This document shows, piece after piece, positions 27,644-36,221 of a stretch of DNA of 64,000 nucleotides; the stretch's first letter is position 1, and each line of letters opens with the position of its first letter. Origin of the DNA: Treponema sp. (GTDB taxonomy: Bacteria > Spirochaetota > Spirochaetia > Treponematales > Treponemataceae); the NCBI GenBank assembly GCA_017449265.1, contig JAFSJW010000049.1, positions 1-64,000 of the forward strand. Reading direction: 5' to 3'. A program made the translations under genes and the position numbers. A model generated the notes under the pieces. The model saw nothing but the letters and a program-made list of their open reading frames with translations. It did no database searches and was not told the origin of the DNA.

Positions 27644-28568
27644 AGCCGAAAAATCGAACTGGTATGAAATCAAACAGAACAATCGAATCGGTTACGCGCT
27701 TATGTTTTTCTGTCTGAAAATACTTCCGCCGGTTGTTTTAAGATTCCTTTCAGTTCCAATCGGATTTTTCTACTGGATTTTTTCTTTCAGGGCGCGTTCT
27801 TTCTCGAATGATTTTTTTGGACAGCTGGGGCTTAAAGGCTCTTCGTGCAAGCACATAATCAGTTTTGCCATAAATCTCGTTGAGAATTTGCAATCATGGG
27901 CGGGAAAATTCTCTTTCAGAAATGTTCACTGGCAGGACGATGATGTGACCGACCTTGTTCAGAACATAAACGCCGGCAGGGGAACTGTCCTTGTAATCTC
28001 GCATTTGGGGAACGCCCAGATGCTCAAAGGTCTTGCGAGTCTCGGTGAGAGCGGAACGGAGAAAAAGATGAGCATAACCACAATCTCAAATGTTGATATT
28101 TCCAAAGGTCTTTATCAGGTTCTGAGCAAAATAAATTCCGGCTCATCGTTTCATATCGTGAACTCAGAGAGCATTGGTCCTGAAACTGTGATTCTTTTGC
28201 AGGAACGGCTTGAAAAAGGCGAAGTCGTTGTAATTGCGGGAGACAGGGTAAGTGCGAATTCTGACCGCACGCTGAGAATCCCTTTTCTTGGAAAAGAGGC
28301 TTCGTTCCCTTACGGCGTATTTTTGCTTTTAGCTCTTTTGAATGTGCCTTCTTATTTTTTGTTCGGGCTTAGGCAGAAAGACATAAGTTTCAGCTCCCAG
28401 TACGATATGTTCGTCAGAAAAAATCCTGTCAGTTTTGATTGTCCGAGAAAAGAGCGGGAAGCTCGCATTTTTAGTGCTGCAAAATGTTATGTGGGGGAAC
28501 TGGAAAATCATTGCAGGGCGCATCCGTATCAGTGGTATAATTTCTTTGATTTCTGGGGCGAACGATGA
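27633..28568 (+). CDS. LpxL/HtrB-like acyltransferase (311 aa)
   Basis: Lysophospholipid acyltransferase fold; it would pass the ACP-bound polyene or acyl chain to a lipid head. A hydrophobic N-terminus (LRFLSVPIGFFYWIFSF) is followed by the catalytic block VLVISHLGNAQMLKGLA: the His is present but the acidic residue of H-x4-D/E is Gln. Later: GEVVVIAGDRVSANSDR and LGKEASFPYGVFLLLALL, typical of APE-cluster acyltransferases. GTG start at 27633 has GGAG 8 nt upstream and overlaps the glycosyltransferase by 11 nt. Confidence 0.82.
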   Translation: MDDKAEKSNWYEIKQNNRIGYALMFFCLKILPPVVLRFLSVPIGFFYWIFSFRARSFSNDFFGQLGLKGSSCKHIISFAINLVENLQSWAGKFSFRNVHWQDDDVTDLVQNINAGRGTVLVISHLGNAQMLKGLASLGESGTEKKMSITTISNVDISKGLYQVLSKINSGSSFHIVNSESIGPETVILLQERLEKGEVVVIAGDRVSANSDRTLRIPFLGKEASFPYGVFLLLALLNVPSYFLFGLRQKDISFSSQYDMFVRKNPVSFDCPRKEREARIFSAAKCYVGELENHCRAHPYQWYNFFDFWGER

Positions 28569-31000
28569 AAAATCCGCTGAGATACGTTTCTGAAACAACA
28601 GTTTGGATTTTGTTCCATTCTTTTGTGCTGATTTTTTTTCTTGCATCTTTTTTTGCGGGGCGCATGAAAGTTCAGACTAGCCTTTTTGACATACTTCCGC
28701 CGTCAAGCGCGCTGAAAGAAGTGCAGGCTGCGGACTCCGTTTTGTCTGGCAGAAACGGGCGCGCCATTGTTGTTCTTGCAAAGTCGCCTGATTTAGAACT
28801 TGCGAAAAAGGCTTGCGCATCGTTCTATGAGTCGTGTCTTGGCGCGAAGAACAAGAAAGGTGCAGATTATTTTGATGAGATTTCGCTTTTTGTTGGTTCA
28901 GAAGCCGTTTCAGAGCTATTGTCTTTTGTGTACGATTACAGATTCAACTTGCTTTCCGAGTCTGACATTGCGCGGCTAGAAAACGGTTCTGCGGAGGACT
29001 TTGCGCAAGAGTCGCTTGAGCTGTCGTTCAGCCCGTTTTTGCTCTCGGATTTGTCGAACCTTGAGACCGACCCGTTCATGCTAACTGAATTTGGGCTTAG
29101 AAAATTCATTGAGGACGGTGCGGCTTCTTCCGTGGCGATGTCCCCAAAGGACGATGTTCTTGCGGCTGAGAAAGACGGGTTTTGGTATGTTCTTGTGCGG
29201 GCTGTTTTGTCCGATAGCGGCGCGTCTTTGGCAGGAAGCGACAGTGCGGTGCAAAAAATCTTTTCCGAGTGCGAGAAGACCGTTTCTGAGCTTGGGGCGG
29301 ACGGCCAGGTTTCCTTTTTGTTCAGCGGCGTTCCTTTTCACAGTTATGAAAGCGCATCTAGCGCGCAAAGACAGATTTCTGTTATTTCTGGCGTGTCGCT
29401 TGCGCTGGTGTTTTTGCTTTTCCTCCTGATTTTTAGAAGTATTTTGCCGTCCGTTGTTTCCGTAATTTCGGTGTCGCTTTCGTGCCTTGTTGGATTTTGC
29501 GCGACAGTGTGCGTGTTCGGAAAAATTCATGTGCTGACTTTTGTATTCGGAACTACGCTTATTGGAACTTGCCTTGATTATTCTATTCATTTTTTCGTCC
29601 ACTGGAAGAAAAATCAGTCTTTGAGCAATTCGATTGATGTTCGGAATCATATTTTGCGTGGAATTACGCTTGGATTTCTTTCATCACAGCTTTGTTTTGT
29701 TGCGTTGTTTTTCGCTCCTTTTCCTTTTTTGAAGCAAACAGCGGTCTTTTTGTTTTCGGGACTTTTCAGCTCATATCTTTCAGTGATTTCGATTTGTCCC
29801 AAATTCAGAAAACCTCAGACGATTTTTGAAAATAATGCGAATCGGTTTTTCGGAAAAAAATCAGAGCCAAAGTTTTTTTTGGTAAGCACAAGGACTTTTC
29901 TCGGAAAATGTTTTGGTAAGCTCGCTAGCCGTCATGTTCTTAGAGGAGTCCTGGCTACAATTTTTCTTTTTTCGATTGGAATCTTGGTTTCAAATCGGAA
30001 CGAATTGAAAATCAAGAACAATATAAGTTCGCTTTATTCAATGTCAGATTTTATGATGAAAAATGAAAAAGAAGTTCATCAGGTTATGAGCACTGGCTCT
30101 TACGGCTGGTATTTTATCATCAAGGCAGAAACGCAGGAGCTTCTTCTTGAAAAAAACGAAGAATTCGCAAAAATTCTTGACGATGAAAAAAAGAACGGCA
30201 AGCTGGGACAGTATCTTTCGATTTCCCAGTTCATTCCGTCAAAGCTGGCTCAGAAAAAAAGCTATGAAGCGTGCCGGAATCTTCTTCCGCTCGCAGATAA
30301 GCAGCTTTCAGTTTTTGGAATTGAAAGCTCGGATTCTTTCCGTAATGATTTTTCTGACCGGGCGGGCAAATATTTTTGTGCCGATGATGAAAATCTTCCT
30401 GAAACAATCCGTTCTGCAATAAAAAATCTTTGGCTTGGCGAGGTGGACGGGGCGTTTTATTCTTGTGTGATGCCTCTTCATGCGGAGGACGAGGCTTATT
30501 TTCGGGAGCTTGTGAAAAAAGAAAATTGCCCGAGCGGTGTGTATTTTCTGAATAAGTCCAAGGACATTTCGCTCCAGCTTGATGAACTTTCTGTTTCAAT
30601 GATTCGGCTTCTTCTTGCGGCGTTCGTTCTTATCATGCTTGGGCTTTTGTTTTTCTATCCGAAGAAAACCGTCGCGTTAATTGCGGTTGTTCCTGTTCTG
30701 GTAACTTGTGTTACGCTTTCGGTTCTTGTCATTCGGAAAATTCCTGTGGGCTTTTTCCCGATTACGGCTTTGGTGCTTGTGTTCGGGCTTGGACTTGATT
30801 ACATTATTTATGTCGTTGAGGGAAAGAAAAATAATTGCGACAATCTGAACAGTTTCGCGCTTCTTCTTTCTTTTGCGACTACAGCCCTTTCGTTCGGTGC
30901 ACTTTCGATTTCTGCTTTTGCGCCTGTGCATATAATCGGGCTTACGGTTTTTGCGGGACTTGCGACTGCGGTTCTGAGCGCAATGAGTTTTCGCAATTGA
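28565..31000 (+). CDS. MMPL/RND-type lipid exporter (811 aa)
   Basis: Inner-membrane exporter with two halves, each with one helix, an extracytoplasmic domain and about five clustered helices. Landmarks: N-terminal VQTSLFDILPPSSALKEVQ, helix block LVFLLFLLIFRSILPSVVSVISV with GTCLDYSIHFFVHW, repeated later as FGLGLDYIIYVVEG. The LDYSIH/LDYIIY pair matches the GxxxDY proton-relay motif of MMPL proteins. APE clusters encode such an exporter for outer-membrane delivery of the finished lipid. ATGA overlap with the acyltransferase. Confidence 0.9.
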   Translation: MKNPLRYVSETTVWILFHSFVLIFFLASFFAGRMKVQTSLFDILPPSSALKEVQAADSVLSGRNGRAIVVLAKSPDLELAKKACASFYESCLGAKNKKGADYFDEISLFVGSEAVSELLSFVYDYRFNLLSESDIARLENGSAEDFAQESLELSFSPFLLSDLSNLETDPFMLTEFGLRKFIEDGAASSVAMSPKDDVLAAEKDGFWYVLVRAVLSDSGASLAGSDSAVQKIFSECEKTVSELGADGQVSFLFSGVPFHSYESASSAQRQISVISGVSLALVFLLFLLIFRSILPSVVSVISVSLSCLVGFCATVCVFGKIHVLTFVFGTTLIGTCLDYSIHFFVHWKKNQSLSNSIDVRNHILRGITLGFLSSQLCFVALFFAPFPFLKQTAVFLFSGLFSSYLSVISICPKFRKPQTIFENNANRFFGKKSEPKFFLVSTRTFLGKCFGKLASRHVLRGVLATIFLFSIGILVSNRNELKIKNNISSLYSMSDFMMKNEKEVHQVMSTGSYGWYFIIKAETQELLLEKNEEFAKILDDEKKNGKLGQYLSISQFIPSKLAQKKSYEACRNLLPLADKQLSVFGIESSDSFRNDFSDRAGKYFCADDENLPETIRSAIKNLWLGEVDGAFYSCVMPLHAEDEAYFRELVKKENCPSGVYFLNKSKDISLQLDELSVSMIRLLLAAFVLIMLGLLFFYPKKTVALIAVVPVLVTCVTLSVLVIRKIPVGFFPITALVLVFGLGLDYIIYVVEGKKNNCDNLNSFALLLSFATTALSFGALSISAFAPVHIIGLTVFAGLATAVLSAMSFRN

Positions 31001-31027
31001 TTTTGATGAAAGTTAGTGAGGATATTT

Positions 31028-32254
31028 ATGGATATCTATATTTCAAATCCAGGATTTATTTGTGCGGCAGGAACTTCCAAAAATCCCGGCGATTTTGTAA
31101 AAAATCTTTCGTGTGGGAGCAGGGACGGAATCAAAAAAATTGATTGCGGATTAGTGGGCGAGAACGGTGTAAAATCGTTTTATGTTGGAAAAATTGATGA
31201 TTCAGAGTTGACCCCGACGGGCGACAAATTTGATATGCGCGTTTTGCAGATTCTTGATTTTGCGCTAAATTCAATAGAAGAAACTGCTCGCAAAGCGATT
31301 TCTGAGTATGGCTCGAATCGTGTGGGCGTGTGCATAGGCTCGTGTGACAACGGAAGTTTTCTGTCGTTCAACGCGCACAAGGCGTTCTTTGGGAACGGCT
31401 CTTTTCCCGCAGATTATGACTTGAAAGCTCAGGGGGCGGATTATCCGGCTGTTTTTGCGGCGAAGAAATTCGGTGCGGAGGGAATATGCCTTGCTTTTTC
31501 AACGGCTTGCTCTTCTTCTGCCAGCGCGGTGATTAAGGCAAAAGAGCTGATTCGTTCGGGGCTTTGCGATGCCGTTATTGCGGGCGGCGTTGATGTTGCA
31601 AGTGACACGGTTTTGCTTGGGTTTGACAGCCTTGAAGCCGTGAGCCATGAAAAGACGAATCCGTTCTCAAAGAACAGAAGCGGAATCAATCTTGGCGAAG
31701 GGGCGGCAGTGTTCGTCTTGAGCCGCGATGATTTGGACGGAACCGAAATTATCCTTTCTGGGACGGGAGAATCGTGCGATGCAAGTCACATGACGGCTCC
31801 GCTTGCCGACGGAACTGGCGCGGCTCAGGCTATGAAGGCAGCTTTGAAAGACGCAGGGCTTTCTCCCAATCAAATTGATTATGTGAATCTTCATGGAACT
31901 GGAACTCATCTGAACGACAGCATGGAGTCGCGCGGAATTGATTTGGTTTTTGGTTCAGAAAATGAGCCTGGTAAAAACATAAATGCCTGTGTTCCATGCT
32001 CTTCCACTAAGCCAATGATGGGGCATACTCTCGGGGCGGCAGGAAGTCTTGAACTGACAGTTTGCTTTTACGCAATCAAAGAGCAGATTCTTCCTGTTCA
32101 TTTGTGGGACGGTGTTCAGGATGAAGAAATGCCAATGCTGAATCTTGTTACCGCAGAAAAAAGCAAAGTTTCTGGGCAAAAAATTCGTTGCTGCATGAGC
32201 AATTCGTTTGCGTTCGGCGGCTGCAACGCAAGCCTGATTATCAGAAAAAAGTAA
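31028..32254 (+). CDS. beta-ketoacyl-ACP synthase, FabF-like (408 aa)
   Basis: Condensing enzyme of the operon. Catalytic triad visible: Cys in AFSTACSSSASAV, His in VNLHGTGTHLNDS and His in TKPMMGHTLGAAGSLE; C-terminal NSFAFGGCNAS is the usual substrate loop. MDIYISNPGFICAAGT begins at 31028 (GAGGATATTT upstream), 27 nt after the exporter. It groups by feature with APE ketosynthases (ApeO/ApeR type). No partner chain-length factor, ketoreductase or thioesterase is present here. Its stop codon lies inside a long hairpin loop. Confidence 0.9.
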   Translation: MDIYISNPGFICAAGTSKNPGDFVKNLSCGSRDGIKKIDCGLVGENGVKSFYVGKIDDSELTPTGDKFDMRVLQILDFALNSIEETARKAISEYGSNRVGVCIGSCDNGSFLSFNAHKAFFGNGSFPADYDLKAQGADYPAVFAAKKFGAEGICLAFSTACSSSASAVIKAKELIRSGLCDAVIAGGVDVASDTVLLGFDSLEAVSHEKTNPFSKNRSGINLGEGAAVFVLSRDDLDGTEIILSGTGESCDASHMTAPLADGTGAAQAMKAALKDAGLSPNQIDYVNLHGTGTHLNDSMESRGIDLVFGSENEPGKNINACVPCSSTKPMMGHTLGAAGSLELTVCFYAIKEQILPVHLWDGVQDEEMPMLNLVTAEKSKVSGQKIRCCMSNSFAFGGCNASLIIRKK

Positions 32255-32271
32255 GTTTCTGATAATCAGGC
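32232..32271. terminator. 16-bp perfect inverted repeat spanning the ketosynthase stop codon
   Basis: Arms GCCTGATTATCAGAAA (32232-32247) and TTTCTGATAATCAGGC (32256-32271) with an 8-nt loop containing TAA. A plausible end-of-operon hairpin, although no long T-tract follows. Confidence 0.65.
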
Positions 32272-32280
32272 AGCTTTCTT

Positions 32281-32299
32281 GCAGATATTTTATATCTGC
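32281..32299. repeat. 8-bp hairpin after phosphatase remnant
   Basis: GCAGATAT-TTT-ATATCTGC, overlapping the stop codon of the remnant on the minus strand. May be the former terminator of that gene. Confidence 0.5.
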
Positions 32300-32436
32300 A
32301 TACGCGACTTGTATTCCAGACAAATCATCGTAATATCGTCAAACTGTGGGGCGTCTCCAACAAAGCGGTCTATGTCAGCTTTTAAGCTGGAAAGCAACTC
32401 TTTGGCAGGAACATTGCCAATCTTGTTCAGAGCAGC
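32290..32436 (-). pseudogene. C-terminal remnant of a SpoIIE/PP2C-type phosphatase
   Basis: Minus-strand reading gives LNKIGNVPAKELLSSLKADI..., then DRFVGDAPQFDDITMICLEY and a stop. FVGDAPQFDDITM is the hallmark C-terminal motif of SpoIIE-like Ser/Thr phosphatases, which are several hundred residues long; only the last ~45 residues remain. The frame is the same as metH and begins immediately after the metH stop codon, as if a deletion joined the two. No start codon or ribosome site. Confidence 0.75.
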
Positions 32437-35019
32437 TTAACGCCCGAACACCTCTTTTGCAACCGCAACCGTTGCCATAGCGTCCTTGCCGTAGTAGTCC
32501 GCCCCGATTTCCGTTGCGTAATCCGCCGTAAGGACTGCACCGCCAGCTACGATTTTCACCGTTTTACCGGCTTTTTGAGTTGCTTCGCGCAGAAGTTTTA
32601 TCGTTGTCTCCATGTTTCCCACAGTCGTCGTCATAAGTGCAGAAAGTCCCACGAGCTTAATGTCGTTCTCAATCACAGTGTCTACGACTTTTTCGTAAGG
32701 AACATTTTTCCCCAAATCGATTACAGTGTAGCCATAATTTTCCAGCATGGCTTTTACGATATTCTTTCCGATGTCGTGAATGTCCCCGAATACCGTTGCG
32801 ATTACGATTTTACCTTTTTCTTCCTGCTGAACGCCTGTTTCGTCAAGATGAGCTTTTATGACAGCGAATGATGCGGAAACTGTGTCCGCGCTCAGAAGAA
32901 GCTGTGGCAGGAATTTCTTCCCTATTTCAAAATCTTTTCCAACCAAGTCCAAGGCAGGAACAATGCAGCGGTCTATTATGTCAACAGGCTGCTTTCCGCT
33001 TTCAAGGAGTTTTTTCGTCACTGCTGGCGAAGAATCTTTGAACCCCTTGCAGATTGTGTCAATCAGAGATTTTTCGTCATTGCTGAGATTCTCAGGGAGG
33101 ATAACTTGATTTGAGAGCGTTTTGGATTCTGTCTTGGCGGCAGGAACATTTTGTGACGCAGAGGCAGCCTGTTCTGCGCTCAGTCCGTACACGGGAGCGG
33201 TAGTTCCTGTGTATTTTTCGATATATGCAAGACAGTTTTCGTCATAGCCCGCAAGAGCGCGATAGCCGTGGTATGTTTCCATCATCGGCTCTGAGAGCGG
33301 GTTTATAATGCACGCCGTAAGTCCCGAGTACAAGGCCATTGAGAAAAATCGTGAATTGATTATGTCCCGTCTTGGAATTCCGAACGAAATGTTTGAAACT
33401 CCAAGAATAAATTGAAGTCCTTGCGAGCCATATTCATCTTTGAGAAGCTGGATTGCGCGGCAAGTTTCAAGGGCTTCTTTTTGCTGGCTGGAAACCGTAA
33501 GCGTAAGCGTGTCGATTACGATGTCACGCGGCTTGATTCCGTATTTTGCCGCCTCCGCTATGATTTTTTTCGCTACTGTAACCCGTCCTTCTGCCGTTGG
33601 CGAGATTCCGTTCTCGTCAATGCACAGAGCGACGACAGAACCGCCGTAGTGTTTTACGAGCGGAAGAACTTTATCCATTACATCTTTTCTTCCGTTCACG
33701 GAATTTATCAGAGCCTTTCCGTTGTAGTAGCGCAGGGCTTTTTCCAGAACGGGAGCTTCGCTTGAATCAAGCTGGAGCGGCGTGTTGAACGAAGTCTGGA
33801 TTGTTGTTACCGCATCAACCATCATCTGGGCTTCATCAATTCCTGGAAGCCCCACATTCACATCAAGGATTTGTGCGCCTGCGTTTATCTGGCTTTCTGC
33901 CTCCGAAATAAAAAAGTTCATGTCGTGGGCTTGCAATGCCGCCTTTACTTTTTTCTTTCCCGTCGGATTTATTCTTTCGCCAACAATCATAGGTCCGGCT
34001 TTTCCGCCAATCTGAACCGCGCTGTTGTAAGAGCAGATGAATGTATCGTTTTTTTCAGATTTTTCTGTTGGCGTCTTCTGCTCTTTGGAAGCCGTTGTGA
34101 TTGTTTCCCGCAAAGCCGCGATATGTTCTGGTGTTGTTCCGCAACAGCCGCCGAACAGGGATATTCCTTCCCCCATGTTTTTGAGCTGGCTTTTTGCGAA
34201 TTCCTCCGCCCCAACAAGGAACACGGCTTTTCCGTTGATTACGGTGGGAAGCCCCGCGTTTGGCTGGGCAAGAACCGGAGCATGGGCGTACTTCATAAAC
34301 TGGCGCGCAAGCTCCTCATCGTCTTTCAGGCTGCCACCACAGTTGAACCCGATTACATCTGCCCCGATTGCCTCAAGGTATGTTACGCATGTAAGAACAT
34401 CAGCTCCGGTCAAAGTTCTCAGGTTTTCCTGAAAAGTCATCGTTGCCACAATCGGAAGATTCGTATTTTCTTTTACGGCAAGAACGGCAGCTTTTACTTC
34501 GTGCAAATCGCTTTGAGTCTCAAGAATCGCAAGTTCCGCTCCGTATTTTTCGGCTGCCATAGCGGTAGCTTTGTATGCCTCGTATGCTTCGTCAAAAGTC
34601 ATATCGCCAAGAGGTTCCAAAAGACGGCCGATTTGACCAGAGTCCCACGCAATGTAAAGTGGTTCTGTTGTCCCTTCGTCTATTGCCTCTTGCACGGAAT
34701 CTTTCAGTATCTTCATTTCGGCTTCGAGATATTCGTCCAAAGAGTATTCGGCACTCATCAGTTTGAGCGGATTTATTCCGAATGAGTTGGCGGTAAGCAC
34801 ATTTGCACCGGCTTTTATATATTTTTTGTGTATGCTTTTTATCAAATCCGGGTTTGTAATTGAAAGGTCTTCTGGTATGTCGTATTCGGTCACACCAGAA
34901 GCCTGAATCATAGTTCCCATTCCGCCGTCAAAAAAAATTGGCTCGTTTTTTTCTGTTTTTGATTTTAAGAATTCTCTGAATGTTTGTTTCATATTTATAG
35001 AAGATTTTACTGGAATCAT
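32437..35019 (-). CDS. metH: cobalamin-dependent methionine synthase without activation domain (860 aa)
   Basis: Transfers methyl from 5-methyl-THF to homocysteine via cobalamin. Order: homocysteine-binding barrel (~1-310; FDGGMGTMIQ, GFNCGGSLKDDEE, LFGGCCGTTPEH giving the zinc Cys), pterin-binding barrel (~335-600; IVGERINPTGKKKVKAAL, DVNVGLPG), cobalamin cap (~630-720) and B12-binding Rossmann domain with DIHDIGKNIV (about residue 742, the axial His). The C-terminal SAM-dependent reactivation domain of E. coli MetH (1227 aa) is absent. Start overlaps the aroK stop (ATGA); MKQTFREF at 34992 is an alternative. Confidence 0.95.
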   Translation of the reverse strand: MIPVKSSINMKQTFREFLKSKTEKNEPIFFDGGMGTMIQASGVTEYDIPEDLSITNPDLIKSIHKKYIKAGANVLTANSFGINPLKLMSAEYSLDEYLEAEMKILKDSVQEAIDEGTTEPLYIAWDSGQIGRLLEPLGDMTFDEAYEAYKATAMAAEKYGAELAILETQSDLHEVKAAVLAVKENTNLPIVATMTFQENLRTLTGADVLTCVTYLEAIGADVIGFNCGGSLKDDEELARQFMKYAHAPVLAQPNAGLPTVINGKAVFLVGAEEFAKSQLKNMGEGISLFGGCCGTTPEHIAALRETITTASKEQKTPTEKSEKNDTFICSYNSAVQIGGKAGPMIVGERINPTGKKKVKAALQAHDMNFFISEAESQINAGAQILDVNVGLPGIDEAQMMVDAVTTIQTSFNTPLQLDSSEAPVLEKALRYYNGKALINSVNGRKDVMDKVLPLVKHYGGSVVALCIDENGISPTAEGRVTVAKKIIAEAAKYGIKPRDIVIDTLTLTVSSQQKEALETCRAIQLLKDEYGSQGLQFILGVSNISFGIPRRDIINSRFFSMALYSGLTACIINPLSEPMMETYHGYRALAGYDENCLAYIEKYTGTTAPVYGLSAEQAASASQNVPAAKTESKTLSNQVILPENLSNDEKSLIDTICKGFKDSSPAVTKKLLESGKQPVDIIDRCIVPALDLVGKDFEIGKKFLPQLLLSADTVSASFAVIKAHLDETGVQQEEKGKIVIATVFGDIHDIGKNIVKAMLENYGYTVIDLGKNVPYEKVVDTVIENDIKLVGLSALMTTTVGNMETTIKLLREATQKAGKTVKIVAGGAVLTADYATEIGADYYGKDAMATVAVAKEVFGR

Positions 35020-35582
35020 TTCATTATGGACAGAGCCGAAAGAATTTCCTTCAAATTTTCGCTTTTTGAGGTAACTTTCATGTCAACGCGAATATCGCAG
35101 ATGTTTTGGTAGATTTTTTGCCTTGCGACATAGAATGTGTGAAAGCAGTTCCTCACATCGGACATATTCTGCGGGTCTTCCTTTGCGATGTATGCAGGAA
35201 GATTCGTTATCGTTCCGTCCTTCAGGATGCGGGCTTCATGCACGATTCTGTTGCAGGCGATTGATTCGCTTGTGTTCAGAAACACGAAAGTTCCTATCTG
35301 ACGGAGTGCTTTCAGGGCGTCATTATTGTTGCAGATTCCGCCTCCGGTCGCTATTACGCAAAGAGATTCGCCCCTGTTCAGAAGAAAGTTGCAAGCGGCT
35401 GTTTCTGCTTCCATGAATGAATCTTTTCCTTTTTTGGAATATATTTCCCGCGGTGTCATTCCTGTTTGTTCGGTGATAATATCGTCGGTGTCAAAAAAAT
35501 CACAGTTCAGATGCTTTGCGATAAGTTTTCCTTGTGTGCTTTTGCCACAATGTTTTATTCCCATTAAGATTATCGATTTCAT
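35016..35582 (-). CDS. aroK: shikimate kinase (188 aa)
   Basis: Phosphorylates shikimate in aromatic amino-acid synthesis. P-loop MGIKHCGKSTQGK, substrate-binding DTDDIITEQTG, REIYSKKGKDSFMEAE, CVIATGGGICN (GGG), all in family order; length is usual. The lid/adenine Arg region is around RIVHEARILKDG. Translationally coupled to metH by an ATGA overlap, an arrangement without an obvious metabolic reason. Confidence 0.9.
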   Translation of the reverse strand: MKSIILMGIKHCGKSTQGKLIAKHLNCDFFDTDDIITEQTGMTPREIYSKKGKDSFMEAETAACNFLLNRGESLCVIATGGGICNNNDALKALRQIGTFVFLNTSESIACNRIVHEARILKDGTITNLPAYIAKEDPQNMSDVRNCFHTFYVARQKIYQNICDIRVDMKVTSKSENLKEILSALSIMK

Positions 35583-35607
35583 TTTTCTTTCTGTCCTGAA
35601 AAAAAGA

Positions 35608-35629
35608 GGCTGTTCGATTCTGAACAGCC
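35608..35629 (-). terminator. terminator (palindrome family) after CBM48 gene
   Basis: GGCTGTTC-GATTCT-GAACAGCC; on the minus strand it is followed by TCTTTTTTT. Stops transcription from the CBM48 gene before aroK. Confidence 0.75.
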
Positions 35630-35641
35630 GCCTTTCCGAAA

Positions 35642-35671
35642 CTGTCAGGAAAAATATAATTTTCCGAACAG
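35642..35671. repeat. dispersed palindrome copy
   Basis: CTGTcaGGAAAA-ATATAA-TTTTCCgaACAG, next to the terminator at 35608. A degenerate member of the family. Confidence 0.5.
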
Positions 35672-35698
35672 CAGCTTGAATTGTATTTGTGATATATA

Positions 35699-36055
35699 TT
35701 AGTTTTCTTTCTTAGATGCTTTTTTTGTTGTTTTCTTTTCTTCTGGAATGCAAACAACAACGCTGTTGTCTGTTGAGCTGAACGGTGCCGGAATGTATTT
35801 GTCAGCTGCCCAGTCATTGTCCCAGCGGCTTCCGTCAAAGAGATACCTGAACTGATATTCTTTCCCGGTTTCAAGGGTGATAGAAATTGAGAAATCACCT
35901 TTCTTTCCCTCTTTGAGCTGATCGCTCGTGCTGCTCCAGCTGTTCCAATCGCCGGCAATTGAAATAGATTTAGCTCCGTTTGCTGCCTCTTTTGAAACAG
36001 TGAATTTTACCGTGCATGTTTTTCCATCTGATGAAAACTTTTTTGATAAAGCCAT
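35699..36055 (-). CDS. stand-alone CBM48 / AMPK-type glycogen-binding protein (118 aa)
   Basis: Single immunoglobulin-like carbohydrate-binding module: KTCTVKFTVSKEAANGAKSI, SIAGDWNSWSS (the Trp pair that contacts glucan), LETGKEYQFRYLFDGSRWDND and SSTDNSVVVC. A Lys/Thr-rich tail ends the protein. No signal peptide and no catalytic domain, so it is cytosolic and non-enzymatic; such modules usually sit at the front of branching or debranching enzymes. It may bind glycogen or act as a regulatory subunit. Confidence 0.85.
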   Translation of the reverse strand: MALSKKFSSDGKTCTVKFTVSKEAANGAKSISIAGDWNSWSSTSDQLKEGKKGDFSISITLETGKEYQFRYLFDGSRWDNDWAADKYIPAPFSSTDNSVVVCIPEEKKTTKKASKKEN

Positions 36056-36221
36056 TATAATTCTCCTAGATTAAAAAAAAACAAAATCCAACTGGATTTT
36101 CCTATTAGCTTCTTATTATATATCATTTTGTCGATTTACCGCAAGTGAAAGTTTTCTCGAATGTTTACAATAAAACTGAAAATTTATACACAATATGATT
36201 TTTCCGTGATAAACTTCGCGT

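Noticed and set aside
33871..34785. 304-codon plus-strand frame inside metH
   Set aside because: Antisense shadow with no start signal, Cys/Phe-rich and unlike real proteins; metH motifs are complete on the other strand.
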